From positions 3,844,001 through 3,908,000 of the forward strand of contig NZ_JACCAS010000001.1 of assembly GCF_013409255.1 (NCBI RefSeq): a stretch of DNA of 64,000 nucleotides, read 5' to 3'. Below are positions 32,894-42,381 of this stretch, one piece after another (position 1 is the first letter of the stretch; the number at the start of each line of letters is the position of its first letter). The DNA is from Paraburkholderia bryophila (GTDB lineage Bacteria > Pseudomonadota > Gammaproteobacteria > Burkholderiales > Burkholderiaceae). The position numbers and the translations under genes are program-made. Under the pieces are notes generated by a model that saw nothing but the letters and a program-made list of their open reading frames with translations, did not search any database and was not told the origin of the DNA.

Positions 32894-34119
32894 TGAAGCG
32901 TGTCGTCATTACCGGCATGGGCGGCGTCACGGCGTTCGGCGATAGCTGGGACGCGATCGAGCCGCGCCTGAGAAGCGGCGTGAACGCGGTGCGCCGCATG
33001 CCCGAATGGGATTACTTCGAGTCGCTGCATACGCGGCTCGCGTGTCCGTTGCCGGAATTCAAGCTGCCCACGCACTATCCGCGCAAGAAGACCCGTTCGA
33101 TGGGCCCGGTGTCGATGTATTCCGTGCGCGCCAGCGAACTCGCGCTCGCCGACGCCGGCCTCGCCGATAACGACACGATCAAGGACGGCCGCATGGGCGT
33201 CGCCTACGGTTCGTCGTCGGGCTCGGTGCAGCCGATCCGCGCGTTCGGCACGATGCTCGAAACCGGCTCGATGGGCGACGTCACGTCGAACAGCTACGTG
33301 CAGATGATGCCGCACACCACGGCGGTCAACGTGAGCCTGTTCTGGGACCTCAAAGGTCGGATCATTCCCACCTCGTGCGCGTGCGCGTCGGGCAGTCAGG
33401 CGATCGGCTACGCGTATGAGGCGATCCAGAGCGGCAAGCAGACGCTGATGCTGGCGGGCGGCGCGGAAGAGTTGTCGGGCCCCGCGGTCGCCGTGTTCGA
33501 CACGCTGTACGCGACCAGCACGCGCAACGACGAGCCGCATCTGACGCCGCGTCCTTTCGATGCCGCGCGCGATGGCCTCGTGGTCGGCGAAGGCGCGGCC
33601 ACGCTGGTGCTCGAAGAATACGAACATGCCATGGCGCGCGGCGCGCGGATTCACGCGGAGATCGTCGGCTTCGGCTGCAATTCGGACGGCGCGCATATGA
33701 CCCAGCCGACCGCCGAAACCATGGCGCTCGCCATGCAACTCGCGCTGCGCGACGCGCAACTGCCGCCTGAAGCAATTCAGTATGTGAACGCGCACGGCAC
33801 GTCGACGGATCGCGGCGATATCGCCGAAAGCCATGCGACCGCGCAGACCTTCGGCGCGCACATGCCGATCAGTTCGCTGAAGAGCTATGTCGGCCACACG
33901 CTCGGCGCGTGCGGCGCGCTCGAAGCGTGGTGGACCATCGAAATGATGAAGCGCAACTGGTATGCGCCGACCCTGAACCTGAACAACGTCGACCTGGCTT
34001 GCGCGCCGCTCGATTACATCGTCGGTACGGGCCGTGAGATCGACGCCGACTACGTGATGAGCAACAACTTCGCGTTCGGCGGCATCAATACGTCGCTGAT
34101 TTTCAGGCGCGTTCGATGA
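32893..34119 (+). CDS. apeR: 3-ketoacyl-ACP synthase II of the APE operon
   Basis: A 408-residue FabF-like ketosynthase: VVITGMGGVTAFG start, Cys164 in TSCACASGSQAIG, NAHGTSTD, YVGHTLGACGA with His. ApeR-type enzymes are needed in addition to ApeO, possibly for the first condensation. An upstream GTG at 32890 adds one residue; ATG 32893 overlaps the ketoreductase stop. It overlaps the third ketosynthase gene by four bases. Confidence 0.93.
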   Translation: MKRVVITGMGGVTAFGDSWDAIEPRLRSGVNAVRRMPEWDYFESLHTRLACPLPEFKLPTHYPRKKTRSMGPVSMYSVRASELALADAGLADNDTIKDGRMGVAYGSSSGSVQPIRAFGTMLETGSMGDVTSNSYVQMMPHTTAVNVSLFWDLKGRIIPTSCACASGSQAIGYAYEAIQSGKQTLMLAGGAEELSGPAVAVFDTLYATSTRNDEPHLTPRPFDAARDGLVVGEGAATLVLEEYEHAMARGARIHAEIVGFGCNSDGAHMTQPTAETMALAMQLALRDAQLPPEAIQYVNAHGTSTDRGDIAESHATAQTFGAHMPISSLKSYVGHTLGACGALEAWWTIEMMKRNWYAPTLNLNNVDLACAPLDYIVGTGREIDADYVMSNNFAFGGINTSLIFRRVR

Positions 34120-35369
34120 GCGTGGCGCTGCAACGGGTCGTCGTGACCGGCATGGGGATCGTGTCGTGTCTCGGCAATACGCTCGACGGCGTGTCCGCCG
34201 CGTTGCGCTCGGGCCGCTCGCGGATCGAGCGGATCGACGCGTGGCGCGAGCGCGGCTTCGGCTCGCAGGTGGCGGGCGTGGCCTCGGTCGCGCACGAGCC
34301 GCCGTTCGAGCGCAAGCTCGAGCGCTTCATGGGCGACACCGCGCGTTTTGCGTGCCACGCCGCGCGCCAGGCGATCGACGACGCCGGGCTCGTTCAAGCC
34401 ACGCTGCGTTCACCGCAAGCGGGCACGGTGATCGGCTCGGGCGTCGGCAATATGCTGAGTTACGACGCGGCCATGCTGATCGCCAACGCGCGCGGCGTCG
34501 ACAAGGTGCCGCCGTACGTCGTACCGCACGCCATGAGCAGCACCGCGTCGGCCAATGTTGCGCAGGTGTTCGGGCTCGAAGGCGTTAGCTATTCGCCGTC
34601 GTCGGCGTGTACCACGTCGGCGCTGGCGATCGGGCAGGCCATGCAGCTGATTCAGAGCGGCCGCCAGCAGATCGTGCTGGCCGGCGGCAGCGAATCGCTG
34701 CACGACAACATGACGCTGATGTTCGATTCGATGGGCGCGTTGTCGCGGCGCTTCAACGACACGCCGCAGCACGCGTCGCGGCCGTACGACACGGCGCGCG
34801 ACGGTTTCGTGATCGCCTCGGGCGCCGGCGTGCTGGTGCTCGAAGCGCGCGATCACGCGCTGGCGCGCGGCGCGCGCATCTACGCGGAGCTGACCGGTTT
34901 CGGCGACTGCACCGACAGCGCCGGCATGGTCACGCCGCGCGCGGCCGGCATCGCGCGGGCCATGCGCGGTGCGCTGAGCGAAGCGGGCAAGCGGCCGGAC
35001 TACATCAACGCGCACGCGCCGTCGACACCGCTCGGCGACGTCGAAGAACTGCGCGCGCTGAGCGACGTGTTCGGCGCCGCGTCCGACCAGTCCTTCGGCC
35101 ACGGCGTGCCGGCGTTCTCGTCGACCAAGGGCATGACCGGACATCCGCTCGGCGCGTGCGGCGCGCACGAGGCGATCTATACGTTGCTGATGATGCGCGA
35201 CGGTTTCATCGCGGGCACGGCGGGCATCGAGACGCCGGAGCCGGCGCTGGGCGATTTGCCGCTCGTGCGTACTACGCGCGACGCGCGGATCGACACGGCG
35301 ATGTCGGTTTCGTTTGGGTTCGGCGGCAGTTGCGCGAGCCTGATGTTTGAAGCGTGGCAAGGCGGCTGA
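34116..35369 (+). CDS. Third ketosynthase of the APE operon
   Basis: A 417-residue FabB/FabF-like protein. Cys165 in SSACTTSALAIG and GMTGHPLGACGAHE are intact; the first catalytic His lies in NAHAPSTPLGD, where the usual Gly-Thr-Ser-Thr is Ala-Pro-Ser-Thr. It is the last gene of the overlapping run and has no certain counterpart in E. coli-type clusters. It may act as a dedicated priming ketosynthase for the aryl starter, or as a duplicate of ApeR. No terminator hairpin with a T run follows. Confidence 0.85.
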   Translation: MSVALQRVVVTGMGIVSCLGNTLDGVSAALRSGRSRIERIDAWRERGFGSQVAGVASVAHEPPFERKLERFMGDTARFACHAARQAIDDAGLVQATLRSPQAGTVIGSGVGNMLSYDAAMLIANARGVDKVPPYVVPHAMSSTASANVAQVFGLEGVSYSPSSACTTSALAIGQAMQLIQSGRQQIVLAGGSESLHDNMTLMFDSMGALSRRFNDTPQHASRPYDTARDGFVIASGAGVLVLEARDHALARGARIYAELTGFGDCTDSAGMVTPRAAGIARAMRGALSEAGKRPDYINAHAPSTPLGDVEELRALSDVFGAASDQSFGHGVPAFSSTKGMTGHPLGACGAHEAIYTLLMMRDGFIAGTAGIETPEPALGDLPLVRTTRDARIDTAMSVSFGFGGSCASLMFEAWQGG

Positions 35370-35406
35370 GACGGCCGCTAACTTAAAAAAACCGAGGGCG
35401 ATAACA

Positions 35407-35895
35407 ATGAAAAAGATGATGGGTGTGCTGGGCGCGCTGGCCGTCGTGGCGCTGACGCAGGCAGGTTGCGCGACGCAGGTGCTGTCGGTGCCGCTGAGTG
35501 CGGCCGGCGGTCAATCGGGCGGCGGCGGGCCGGTTCATCTCGGCAAACCGGCGTCGCTGAACGCGGCAGGCGGTCAAGCGGGTGACAGCGTGCAGGTGTA
35601 TTTCGGCCAGCAGGATCACCCGGCGGTGACGAGCCAGTTGGGTGAGGTGTCGTATTCGGTGCGGATCGCCCGTCAGGTCGCCACGCCGGACGCCGCGTGC
35701 CACATGGCGCTCGCCGAGGCGGTGCGCAAGCTGCGCGCGGCGGCGCTCGAGCGCCACGCGAATGCCGTGATCGACGTCGAGACTCGCTTTCATAGCACCG
35801 AGACCCGTTCGTCGACGGACTTCACTTGCGGCGTGAGTCCCAGCGCCGCCGCGATCGCGGTGAAGGGCCAGCTCGTCGTGCTGGACTCGAATTAA
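35407..35895 (+). CDS. Putative lipoprotein, RcsF/YbjQ-like fold
   Basis: A 162-residue lipoprotein starting MKKMMGVLGALAVVALTQAGC with the lipobox at Cys21. The C-terminal half has an exported small-domain pattern seen also in the next gene: CHMALAEAVRKLRAAALERHANAVIDV...F-TCGVSPSAAAIAVKGQLVVL. This resembles the RcsF/YbjQ arrangement (A...LR..A...ANAVI, two Cys). Homologues of the next gene are sometimes labelled excinuclease ATPase subunit, which has no support here. A Gly/Ser-rich linker separates lipid anchor and domain. It starts 37 bp after the last ketosynthase gene and may be co-transcribed. Confidence 0.72.
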   Translation: MKKMMGVLGALAVVALTQAGCATQVLSVPLSAAGGQSGGGGPVHLGKPASLNAAGGQAGDSVQVYFGQQDHPAVTSQLGEVSYSVRIARQVATPDAACHMALAEAVRKLRAAALERHANAVIDVETRFHSTETRSSTDFTCGVSPSAAAIAVKGQLVVLDSN

Positions 35896-35946
35896 GTCGA
35901 ATTGAAATAGAACTCACATAGCAACAACAACCACCAAGGAGTCTCC

Positions 35947-36390
35947 ATGAAACGCCATCTGATGTGTGCTGCACTGATCGCTTCGTTTGCCACGTTGTGC
36001 GCCGCGCCGGCCTTCGCGCGCGACACCGTCGACAACTATCCGATCGACGCCGCCTTGCACAGCGAACCGGGCAAGGTCAGCGACGACATCGGCCTGTATT
36101 TCGCGGGTCAGCACCATGCGGCCGTTGTCAAATCGATGGGCGAATTCGCCACCAACAAGAAGACCAACGCATTCGGCAAGAGCGACCTGCAGGCTTGCCA
36201 GCACGTGTTTCTGTCGGCGGTGATCGAATTGCAGGAACGCGCGCGCAAGGAAGGCGGCAACGCGGTGATCAACATCAAGAGCAACTACAAGAACGAACTG
36301 CGTGAAAGCGCGACCGAGTTCACGTGCGGCGCGGGTGCGGTGATCGCGGGTGTGGCATTGACGGGTGACGTGGTGACGTTGCGCAAGTAG
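35947..36390 (+). CDS. Exported paralogue of the preceding lipoprotein
   Basis: A 147-residue protein with signal peptide (MKRHLMCAALIASFATLCAAPAFA, cleavage before RDTVDN) and the same C-terminal domain: CQHVFLSAVIELQERARKEGGNAVINIKS...EFTCGAGAVIAGVALTGDVVTL. Two Cys (in ACQH and FTCG) are shared with its neighbour and could form a disulfide. AAGGAG precedes the ATG. It lies 51 bp downstream of its paralogue. Function unknown. Confidence 0.78.
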   Translation: MKRHLMCAALIASFATLCAAPAFARDTVDNYPIDAALHSEPGKVSDDIGLYFAGQHHAAVVKSMGEFATNKKTNAFGKSDLQACQHVFLSAVIELQERARKEGGNAVINIKSNYKNELRESATEFTCGAGAVIAGVALTGDVVTLRK

Positions 36391-36441
36391 GCGCAGGTGG
36401 TTGGAAGCGGCGCCTCGCGGCGCGGCGAAGCATGAAGGCGG

Positions 36442-36472
36442 CAAGGCGGCGGCAGTGCATGTCGCCGCCTTG
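36442..36472. terminator. Strong hairpin between convergent genes
   Basis: A 10-bp perfect stem CAAGGCGGCG/CGCCGCCTTG with an 11-nt loop. There is no T tract on either strand, so it is a possible transcript end or processing site rather than a classic terminator. Confidence 0.4.
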
Positions 36473-36559
36473 CGCCGCTAAAGCAGATAAGCAGGGAAGT
36501 GGGTAGCAGGTTTGATTCGTGCTGGAACGGTTTTGACTTGGCGAGCTTTAAAGCGCGCC

Positions 36560-37288
36560 TCAACCGACCTTGACCGCCGCCACATTGACCAGCGTCTCAC
36601 GACGCTTGCCGGGCCGCGGATGGGACAGACCGATGCGTTCGAACAGACCGAAGTCTTTCGCGCGGCTCCACCACAGGTAAGGCAGCGAAACGTTGCGCTG
36701 GGTGAAGCTGAAGCCGCCACGGCGGATCATGTCGAGGTAGCCGTCGGCGCTCTTTTGCACCTGCATCGGATGACGGAACAGCAGCCGGATTACCCACGAC
36801 TTGATGTACGCGTCGGTGGATTCGGCGAACAGCAGCACGCCGCCCGGTTTGAGCACACGGCGGAACTCGGCGAGCGCGCGGTCCTGCTCGACGAGATGAT
36901 GAAAGGTTTGGTGGCAGAACACGATGTCGGCGCTTGCATCAGGCAGCGGCAGTTTCGCGCAGTCGCCGTGCAGCACGTCGATATCGGCGCACTGGGCGCG
37001 GCACGCGTTGGCCGCGTTCGTGGCGAGCGCCAGCGACGCCTCGTGAAAATCGACCCCGACAATGCGCCGCGGCCTGAATGCCTCGGCGAGCAGCCGGAAC
37101 GAAATGCCCTGTCCGCAGCCGACGTCGACGATAACCGGCGCAGCCGGTAACGGCGTGTCGATCAGGCGTTTGAGGTCGTTGATCGCGACCCGCAGGACAT
37201 GGTGTTCCCACGTGTGGGTACGCAGGAACCAGATCCCGAAGGCCGTTTCGGGCACGTACGGCACGCTGGATGTTTCGGATGGCGACAC
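36560..37288 (-). CDS. SAM-dependent methyltransferase
   Basis: A 242-residue class I methyltransferase. Motif I VDVGCGQG at 54-61, acidic motif II end VGVDFHEAS, GDCAKLPLPDASADIVFCHQTFHH and the LKPGG turn after the core. The N-terminal extension (AFGIWFLRTHTWEHHVL) is seen in methyltransferases of aryl-polyene loci (ApeB type), which methylate the head-group ring. It diverges from the flavoprotein gene with a 109-bp shared promoter region, next to the APE operon, supporting a pigment-tailoring role. Confidence 0.82.
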   Translation of the reverse strand: MSPSETSSVPYVPETAFGIWFLRTHTWEHHVLRVAINDLKRLIDTPLPAAPVIVDVGCGQGISFRLLAEAFRPRRIVGVDFHEASLALATNAANACRAQCADIDVLHGDCAKLPLPDASADIVFCHQTFHHLVEQDRALAEFRRVLKPGGVLLFAESTDAYIKSWVIRLLFRHPMQVQKSADGYLDMIRRGGFSFTQRNVSLPYLWWSRAKDFGLFERIGLSHPRPGKRRETLVNVAAVKVG

Positions 37289-37379
37289 GCTGGGCTCCGC
37301 GGCGAAATTTTGTTTTTGCTGTGCCCCGGGCGCATTTTATGCGGGGCGTTTAGCAGGCAATTGTAACGAGACGTAAGGA

Positions 37380-37396
37380 TGCAGCGTAACGCTGCA
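37380..37396. promoter_or_regulatory. Hairpin over the start region of the halogenase-like gene
   Basis: TGCAGCG-TAA-CGCTGCA, a perfect 7-bp stem with a 3-nt loop ending one base before ATG 37398. It may block that start or be a regulator dyad. Confidence 0.4.
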
Positions 37397-37397
37397 C

Positions 37398-38669
37398 ATG
37401 GCAAGCAAACGATTTGAGGCAAACTTGACTACACACACGTCAGAGCGCACTAGCGTCGATGTCGCGATCATCGGCGCGGGTCCGGCGGGCGCGGTTGCAG
37501 CAGCGCTGCTGCGCAAAGCGGGTCGTTCCGTGCTGGTGCTGGAGCGCCAGCATTTTCCGCGTTTCTCGATCGGCGAAAGCCTGCTGCCGCAGAGCATGGC
37601 CTACCTCGAAGAAGCCGGCATGTTGCAGGCCGTGGTCGAAGCCGGCTTCCAGTACAAGAACGGCGCGCATTTCATCTGCGGCGACAAGTCGTCGGCGTTC
37701 GACTTCCGCGACAAGCATTCGCCGGGCTGGGGCACGACCTACCAGGTCGAACGCGCGGTGTTCGACGACATTCTGATTCGCTGCGCGGCGCAGCAGGGCG
37801 CCGACGTGCGCTTCGGTCACGCGGTGCGCGCGGTTCACACCGGCGCGCGGCCATTGGTCGACGTGATCGACGAGGCGGATCGCGCGTATCAGATCGAAGC
37901 GCGTTTCGTGCTCGACGCGAGCGGCTTCGGCCGCGTGCTGCCGCGCCTGCTGAACCTCGAAGCGCCGACCGGCATGCCGACGCGCGCCGCGATCTTCACT
38001 CACGTGCAGGACGGCATTCCCGCCGGCGTTACCGACCGCAACAAGATCTGCGTGGCGACCCATCCGGAGCGCCGCGATGTGTGGTTCTGGATGATTCCGC
38101 TGGCGGGCGGCCGTTCGTCGGTGGGCTGCGTGGCCGAGGCGAGTTTTCTCGAAGTGCCGGAAGCGGCGCGTGACGCGAAGTTGCGCGAGTTGATCCAGCA
38201 GGAGCCGACGTTCAACCGGCTGATCGGCAACGCGCCGTTCCTGATGCCGGTGCGGCATATCGGCGGTTATGCGGCGAACGTGGAGCGCTTGCATGGGCCG
38301 GGTTACGCGTTGCTCGGCAATGCGGGCGAGTTTCTCGATCCGGTGTTCTCGTCGGGCGTGACGATCGCGTTGCGCTCCGCGCATCTCGCGGTCGAGACCT
38401 TGAACCGGCAACTGGATGGCGAAGAGGTCGACTGGTCCGCCGCTTACGACGTGCCGCTGCGCAAGGGGATCGATACGTTCCGCGCGTTTGTCGAGCGCTG
38501 GTACACCGGCGCGTTGCAGGACATCATCTTCTATCCGGAACAGGCGCCGTCGATCCGGCGGATGATCGCCGCGGTGCTGGCGGGTTATGCGTGGGACGAG
38601 TCGAATCCGTATGTCGCCGATCCGGTGCGACGGCTTAATGCGTTGCACGAGGTGTGTACGCAGCGTTGA
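37398..38669 (+). CDS. FAD-dependent oxidoreductase, flavin-dependent halogenase-like
   Basis: A 423-residue flavoprotein with FAD motif GAGPAG (26-31), GESLLP at 59-64, FQYKNGAHF with Lys87, WFWMIPLAGGRSSVG and GNAGEFLDPVFSSGV. The Lys in F-x-x-K-x-G-A-x-F and the W-x-W-x-I-P element are those of flavin-dependent halogenases, though related reductases share parts. Halogenated aryl polyenes (xanthomonadins) are known. The gene sits beside the APE operon and diverges from a methyltransferase. Start uncertain: ATG 37398 follows a 7-bp hairpin without Shine-Dalgarno, while TTG 37425 has GAGG five bases upstream and would remove nine residues. Confidence 0.78.
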   Translation: MASKRFEANLTTHTSERTSVDVAIIGAGPAGAVAAALLRKAGRSVLVLERQHFPRFSIGESLLPQSMAYLEEAGMLQAVVEAGFQYKNGAHFICGDKSSAFDFRDKHSPGWGTTYQVERAVFDDILIRCAAQQGADVRFGHAVRAVHTGARPLVDVIDEADRAYQIEARFVLDASGFGRVLPRLLNLEAPTGMPTRAAIFTHVQDGIPAGVTDRNKICVATHPERRDVWFWMIPLAGGRSSVGCVAEASFLEVPEAARDAKLRELIQQEPTFNRLIGNAPFLMPVRHIGGYAANVERLHGPGYALLGNAGEFLDPVFSSGVTIALRSAHLAVETLNRQLDGEEVDWSAAYDVPLRKGIDTFRAFVERWYTGALQDIIFYPEQAPSIRRMIAAVLAGYAWDESNPYVADPVRRLNALHEVCTQR

Positions 38670-38705
38670 GCGGGTTGTCCCGTGCGGTAAAAGGTTGAGC
38701 CAAAG

Positions 38706-38739
38706 AAAAACGGCGCTTCGAATCGAAGCGCCGTTTTTT
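38706..38739. terminator. Bidirectional terminator
   Basis: AAAAACGGCGCTTCG / CGAAGCGCCGTTTTTT with loop AAT, between the convergent halogenase-like gene and guaD; T runs follow the stem on both strands. Confidence 0.93.
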
Positions 38740-38759
38740 CATTCAACTGGGGGCGGTTG

Positions 38760-40124
38760 TTATGCCGCGATCCTCGCCGTACGCGGTGCATGCACCCGCA
38801 CGTCGTCGCGGCGATGCACGCGCTTGCCGGCCGCATACGTTTCATAGATCGCGCGATCGTCGCCGAGCAGCGCGAACGCGAACAGCAACTCTTCCAGCGA
38901 TTCGGTGCGCGCGGTGCGGCGTGCGAGCAGCGGTGTCGCTTGCGGATCGAGCACCACGAAGTCCGCTTCCGACTTCGGCTTCAACGTGCCGACCTTATCC
39001 GCGAGGTCGAGTGCTTCGGCGGCGCCGGCGGTCGCCAGATAGAACATCCGCGTGGCGGTCAGATGGTGGCCGGTGAGGCGCGCAACCTTGTGCGCCTCGT
39101 TCATGGTTTGCAGCATCGAGAACGACGTGCCGCCGCCGACGTCGGTGGCGAGTGCGATCGGCATGCCGGCTGCGTCGGCCTTGTCGAAGTCGAACAGACC
39201 GCTGCCGAGGAACAGATTCGACGTCGGGCAGTGCGACGCGACCGCGCCGGTTTGCGCCATGCGCTTGCGGTCTTCCTCGTCGAGGTAGATGCAATGGCCG
39301 TACACCGCGCGGCGGCGCAGCAAACCGTAGTGATCGTAGATGTCCAGATAGCTGCGGTGGCCCGGGAACAGATCGGCGACCCACTTCACTTCGTCGGTGT
39401 TTTCCGCCACATGGCTCTGAATGAAGATGTCCGAATGCTCTTTGGCCAACACACCGCATGCTTCGAGTTGCGCTTCAGTCGAAGTCGGCGCGAAACGCGG
39501 CGTGAGCGCGTACATCTGGCGGCCACGGTTATGCCAGCGGCCGATCAACTCGGCGCTGTCGTCGTAGCCCGATTGCGGCGTGTCCTGCAGGAACTCGGGG
39601 CAATGGCGGTCCATCAGCACCTTGCCGGCCACCATCCGCAGATTGCGGGCTTCGCTTTCGGTGAAGAGCGCGTCGGCCGATTCCTTATGGACCGTGCAAT
39701 ACACCAGCGCGGTGGTGGTGCCGCAAGCCAGCAGTTCTTCGACGAAAAAGCTCGCGGTGTCTTGCGCATACGCCGGATCGCTGAAGCGGCGTTCGGTCGG
39801 GAACGTGTAGGTGTCGAGCCACGGCAACAGACCCGGCGCCGGCGAGGCGATCATGTCGGTCTGCGGATAGTGGATGTGCGTGTCGATGAAGCCCGGCACG
39901 ATCAGCTTGTCGCGCATGTCCTGCACCTGGGTGCCGGGCGCGAGTTGCGACGCGAGCGCCGCATACGCGCCGGCCGCGACCACATGACCGTCTTCGACGA
40001 TCAGCAAGCCGTCCTCGTTGAAGACCGCTGCGTTGGGCGATTGCGCGGGATCGCCGTTGAAGGTCAGCAGTTGCGCGCGAAATGCCGCTTGGCCTGCTTT
40101 AGCCGGGTTGGCCGAATGAGTCAT
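38760..40124 (-). CDS. guaD: Guanine deaminase
   Basis: Converts guanine to xanthine with ammonia release. The 454-residue amidohydrolase has the metal site GFIDTHIHYPQ (His83, His85), SHVAENTDEVKWV with a further His, YGHCIYLDEEDRKRM, and ALATDVGGGTSFSML with the metal Asp. The family segment MDRHCPEFLQDTPQSGYDDS is typical of guanine deaminases. It is the last gene of the purine block; xanthine produced here feeds the xanthine dehydrogenase encoded upstream on the same strand. Confidence 0.96.
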   Translation of the reverse strand: MTHSANPAKAGQAAFRAQLLTFNGDPAQSPNAAVFNEDGLLIVEDGHVVAAGAYAALASQLAPGTQVQDMRDKLIVPGFIDTHIHYPQTDMIASPAPGLLPWLDTYTFPTERRFSDPAYAQDTASFFVEELLACGTTTALVYCTVHKESADALFTESEARNLRMVAGKVLMDRHCPEFLQDTPQSGYDDSAELIGRWHNRGRQMYALTPRFAPTSTEAQLEACGVLAKEHSDIFIQSHVAENTDEVKWVADLFPGHRSYLDIYDHYGLLRRRAVYGHCIYLDEEDRKRMAQTGAVASHCPTSNLFLGSGLFDFDKADAAGMPIALATDVGGGTSFSMLQTMNEAHKVARLTGHHLTATRMFYLATAGAAEALDLADKVGTLKPKSEADFVVLDPQATPLLARRTARTESLEELLFAFALLGDDRAIYETYAAGKRVHRRDDVRVHAPRTARIAA

Positions 40125-40229
40125 GGAAAAACCGTCTCCGATTGTGGGAAGCTGAACAGCTCGGCGACGGTGTTCTGACTGCGCTCTCGGGAGAGCGTGC
40201 GCCGCCGCCGGCTGCTATACGTCGGCCCG

Positions 40230-41288
<1,059 letters not shown>

Positions 41289-41364
41289 TCAGGGGTGGTG
41301 TTGGAGTCGGTTCGCACTGGATGCCATCGCCTTATCTGAGGGCTGTCGGACAAGGCGCCTTGTG

Positions 41365-42381
41365 TCAAACCGTCGGCGTCGCGTGATGCAGGCCGGCGTT
41401 CGCCTCGACGGCTTGCAGCACCTGCGCCGCCGCCGAGATCGCGATGATCTCCGGCGACTTGTCGACGATGCCGTCCACGCCGAGCGGGCATTTCATCCGC
41501 CCGATCAGCGCCGGGTCGAGGCCGCGCGCGGCGAGCCTGTGTTCGAACTGCTTGCGCTTGCTATGCGAGCCGATCATGCCGAAGAACGCGAAATCGCCAC
41601 GCCGCAGAATCCGCTCGGCCAGTTCCAGATCGAGCGTGTGGTTATGCGTCATCACGATGAAGTACGTGTTCGGCAAAGCCTGGTCGATGGCTTCGTCGGG
41701 GGCGTCGTTCGGATCGATTTTCACGTTGGCCGCGTGCAGCAATTCGGCCGGTGGAAACTGTGCGTCGCGCTCGTCCACCCAACGCACCGCGCAGGGCAGC
41801 GTGGCCAGCACGCGAACCAGCGCCGCGCCCACGTGACCGGCGCCGAACAGCACGACCGAAAAGTCGCCTGGCGCGATGGTCTCGGTGAGCAGCGCGCCGC
41901 TGTCGTCGAAGCCGGCGCCGTCCCACAGCAGGCAGTCGGCGGCGTCGACACCCGGCTCGGGGTCGGACAGCATCACCGCATCCGGTGCGGGGCCGAATGA
42001 TACGCTACGCACCGTCGATTGGCCCGCGGCCACGCGTTTCGCGAGCGACGTGATCCAGCCGAGATCGCCGATATCGAGCCGCTCGAACGCGAGAATCACC
42101 GCGCCGCCACAGCATTGGCCGAGGCTTGGGCCGAGCGCGAAACGCTCCAGCCGGCGCATGTGCGGCGAGCGCATGCCGTCGCGCAAGACCTGGCGCGCGG
42201 TCTCGATTGCTTTCCATTCAAGGTGGCCGCCACCAATCGTATGTTTCGCCGATTCGCGCGTGACGATCATCTTGGTGCCGGCCTCGCGGGGCGCCGACCC
42301 TTCGACGCGCGCGACCGTCACCAGCACGGCAGCGTCGCCGTGCGCGAGCAGTTGTTGCAGGTCAGGTAGCCAGGCTTGCAT
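41365..42381 (-). CDS. xdhC: Xanthine dehydrogenase accessory protein XdhC
   Basis: A 338-residue chaperone that binds molybdenum cofactor and helps sulfurate and insert it in xanthine dehydrogenase. Family motifs are VEGSAPREAGTKM, TIGGGHLEW, LGQCCGGAV in the N-terminal half and a Rossmann segment VVLFGAGHVGAALV in the C-terminal half. The frame is open to 42465; I chose ATG 42381 because GGAG lies 9 nt upstream, whereas ATG 42396 lacks a ribosome site. The start overlaps the end of xdhB by 20 bp. Confidence 0.93.
   Translation of the reverse strand: MQAWLPDLQQLLAHGDAAVLVTVARVEGSAPREAGTKMIVTRESAKHTIGGGHLEWKAIETARQVLRDGMRSPHMRRLERFALGPSLGQCCGGAVILAFERLDIGDLGWITSLAKRVAAGQSTVRSVSFGPAPDAVMLSDPEPGVDAADCLLWDGAGFDDSGALLTETIAPGDFSVVLFGAGHVGAALVRVLATLPCAVRWVDERDAQFPPAELLHAANVKIDPNDAPDEAIDQALPNTYFIVMTHNHTLDLELAERILRRGDFAFFGMIGSHSKRKQFEHRLAARGLDPALIGRMKCPLGVDGIVDKSPEIIAISAAAQVLQAVEANAGLHHATPTV

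Noticed and set aside
35947..36390. Excinuclease ATPase subunit label for the small exported protein
   Set aside because: 147 residues with a signal peptide and no Walker A, ABC signature or zinc fingers.
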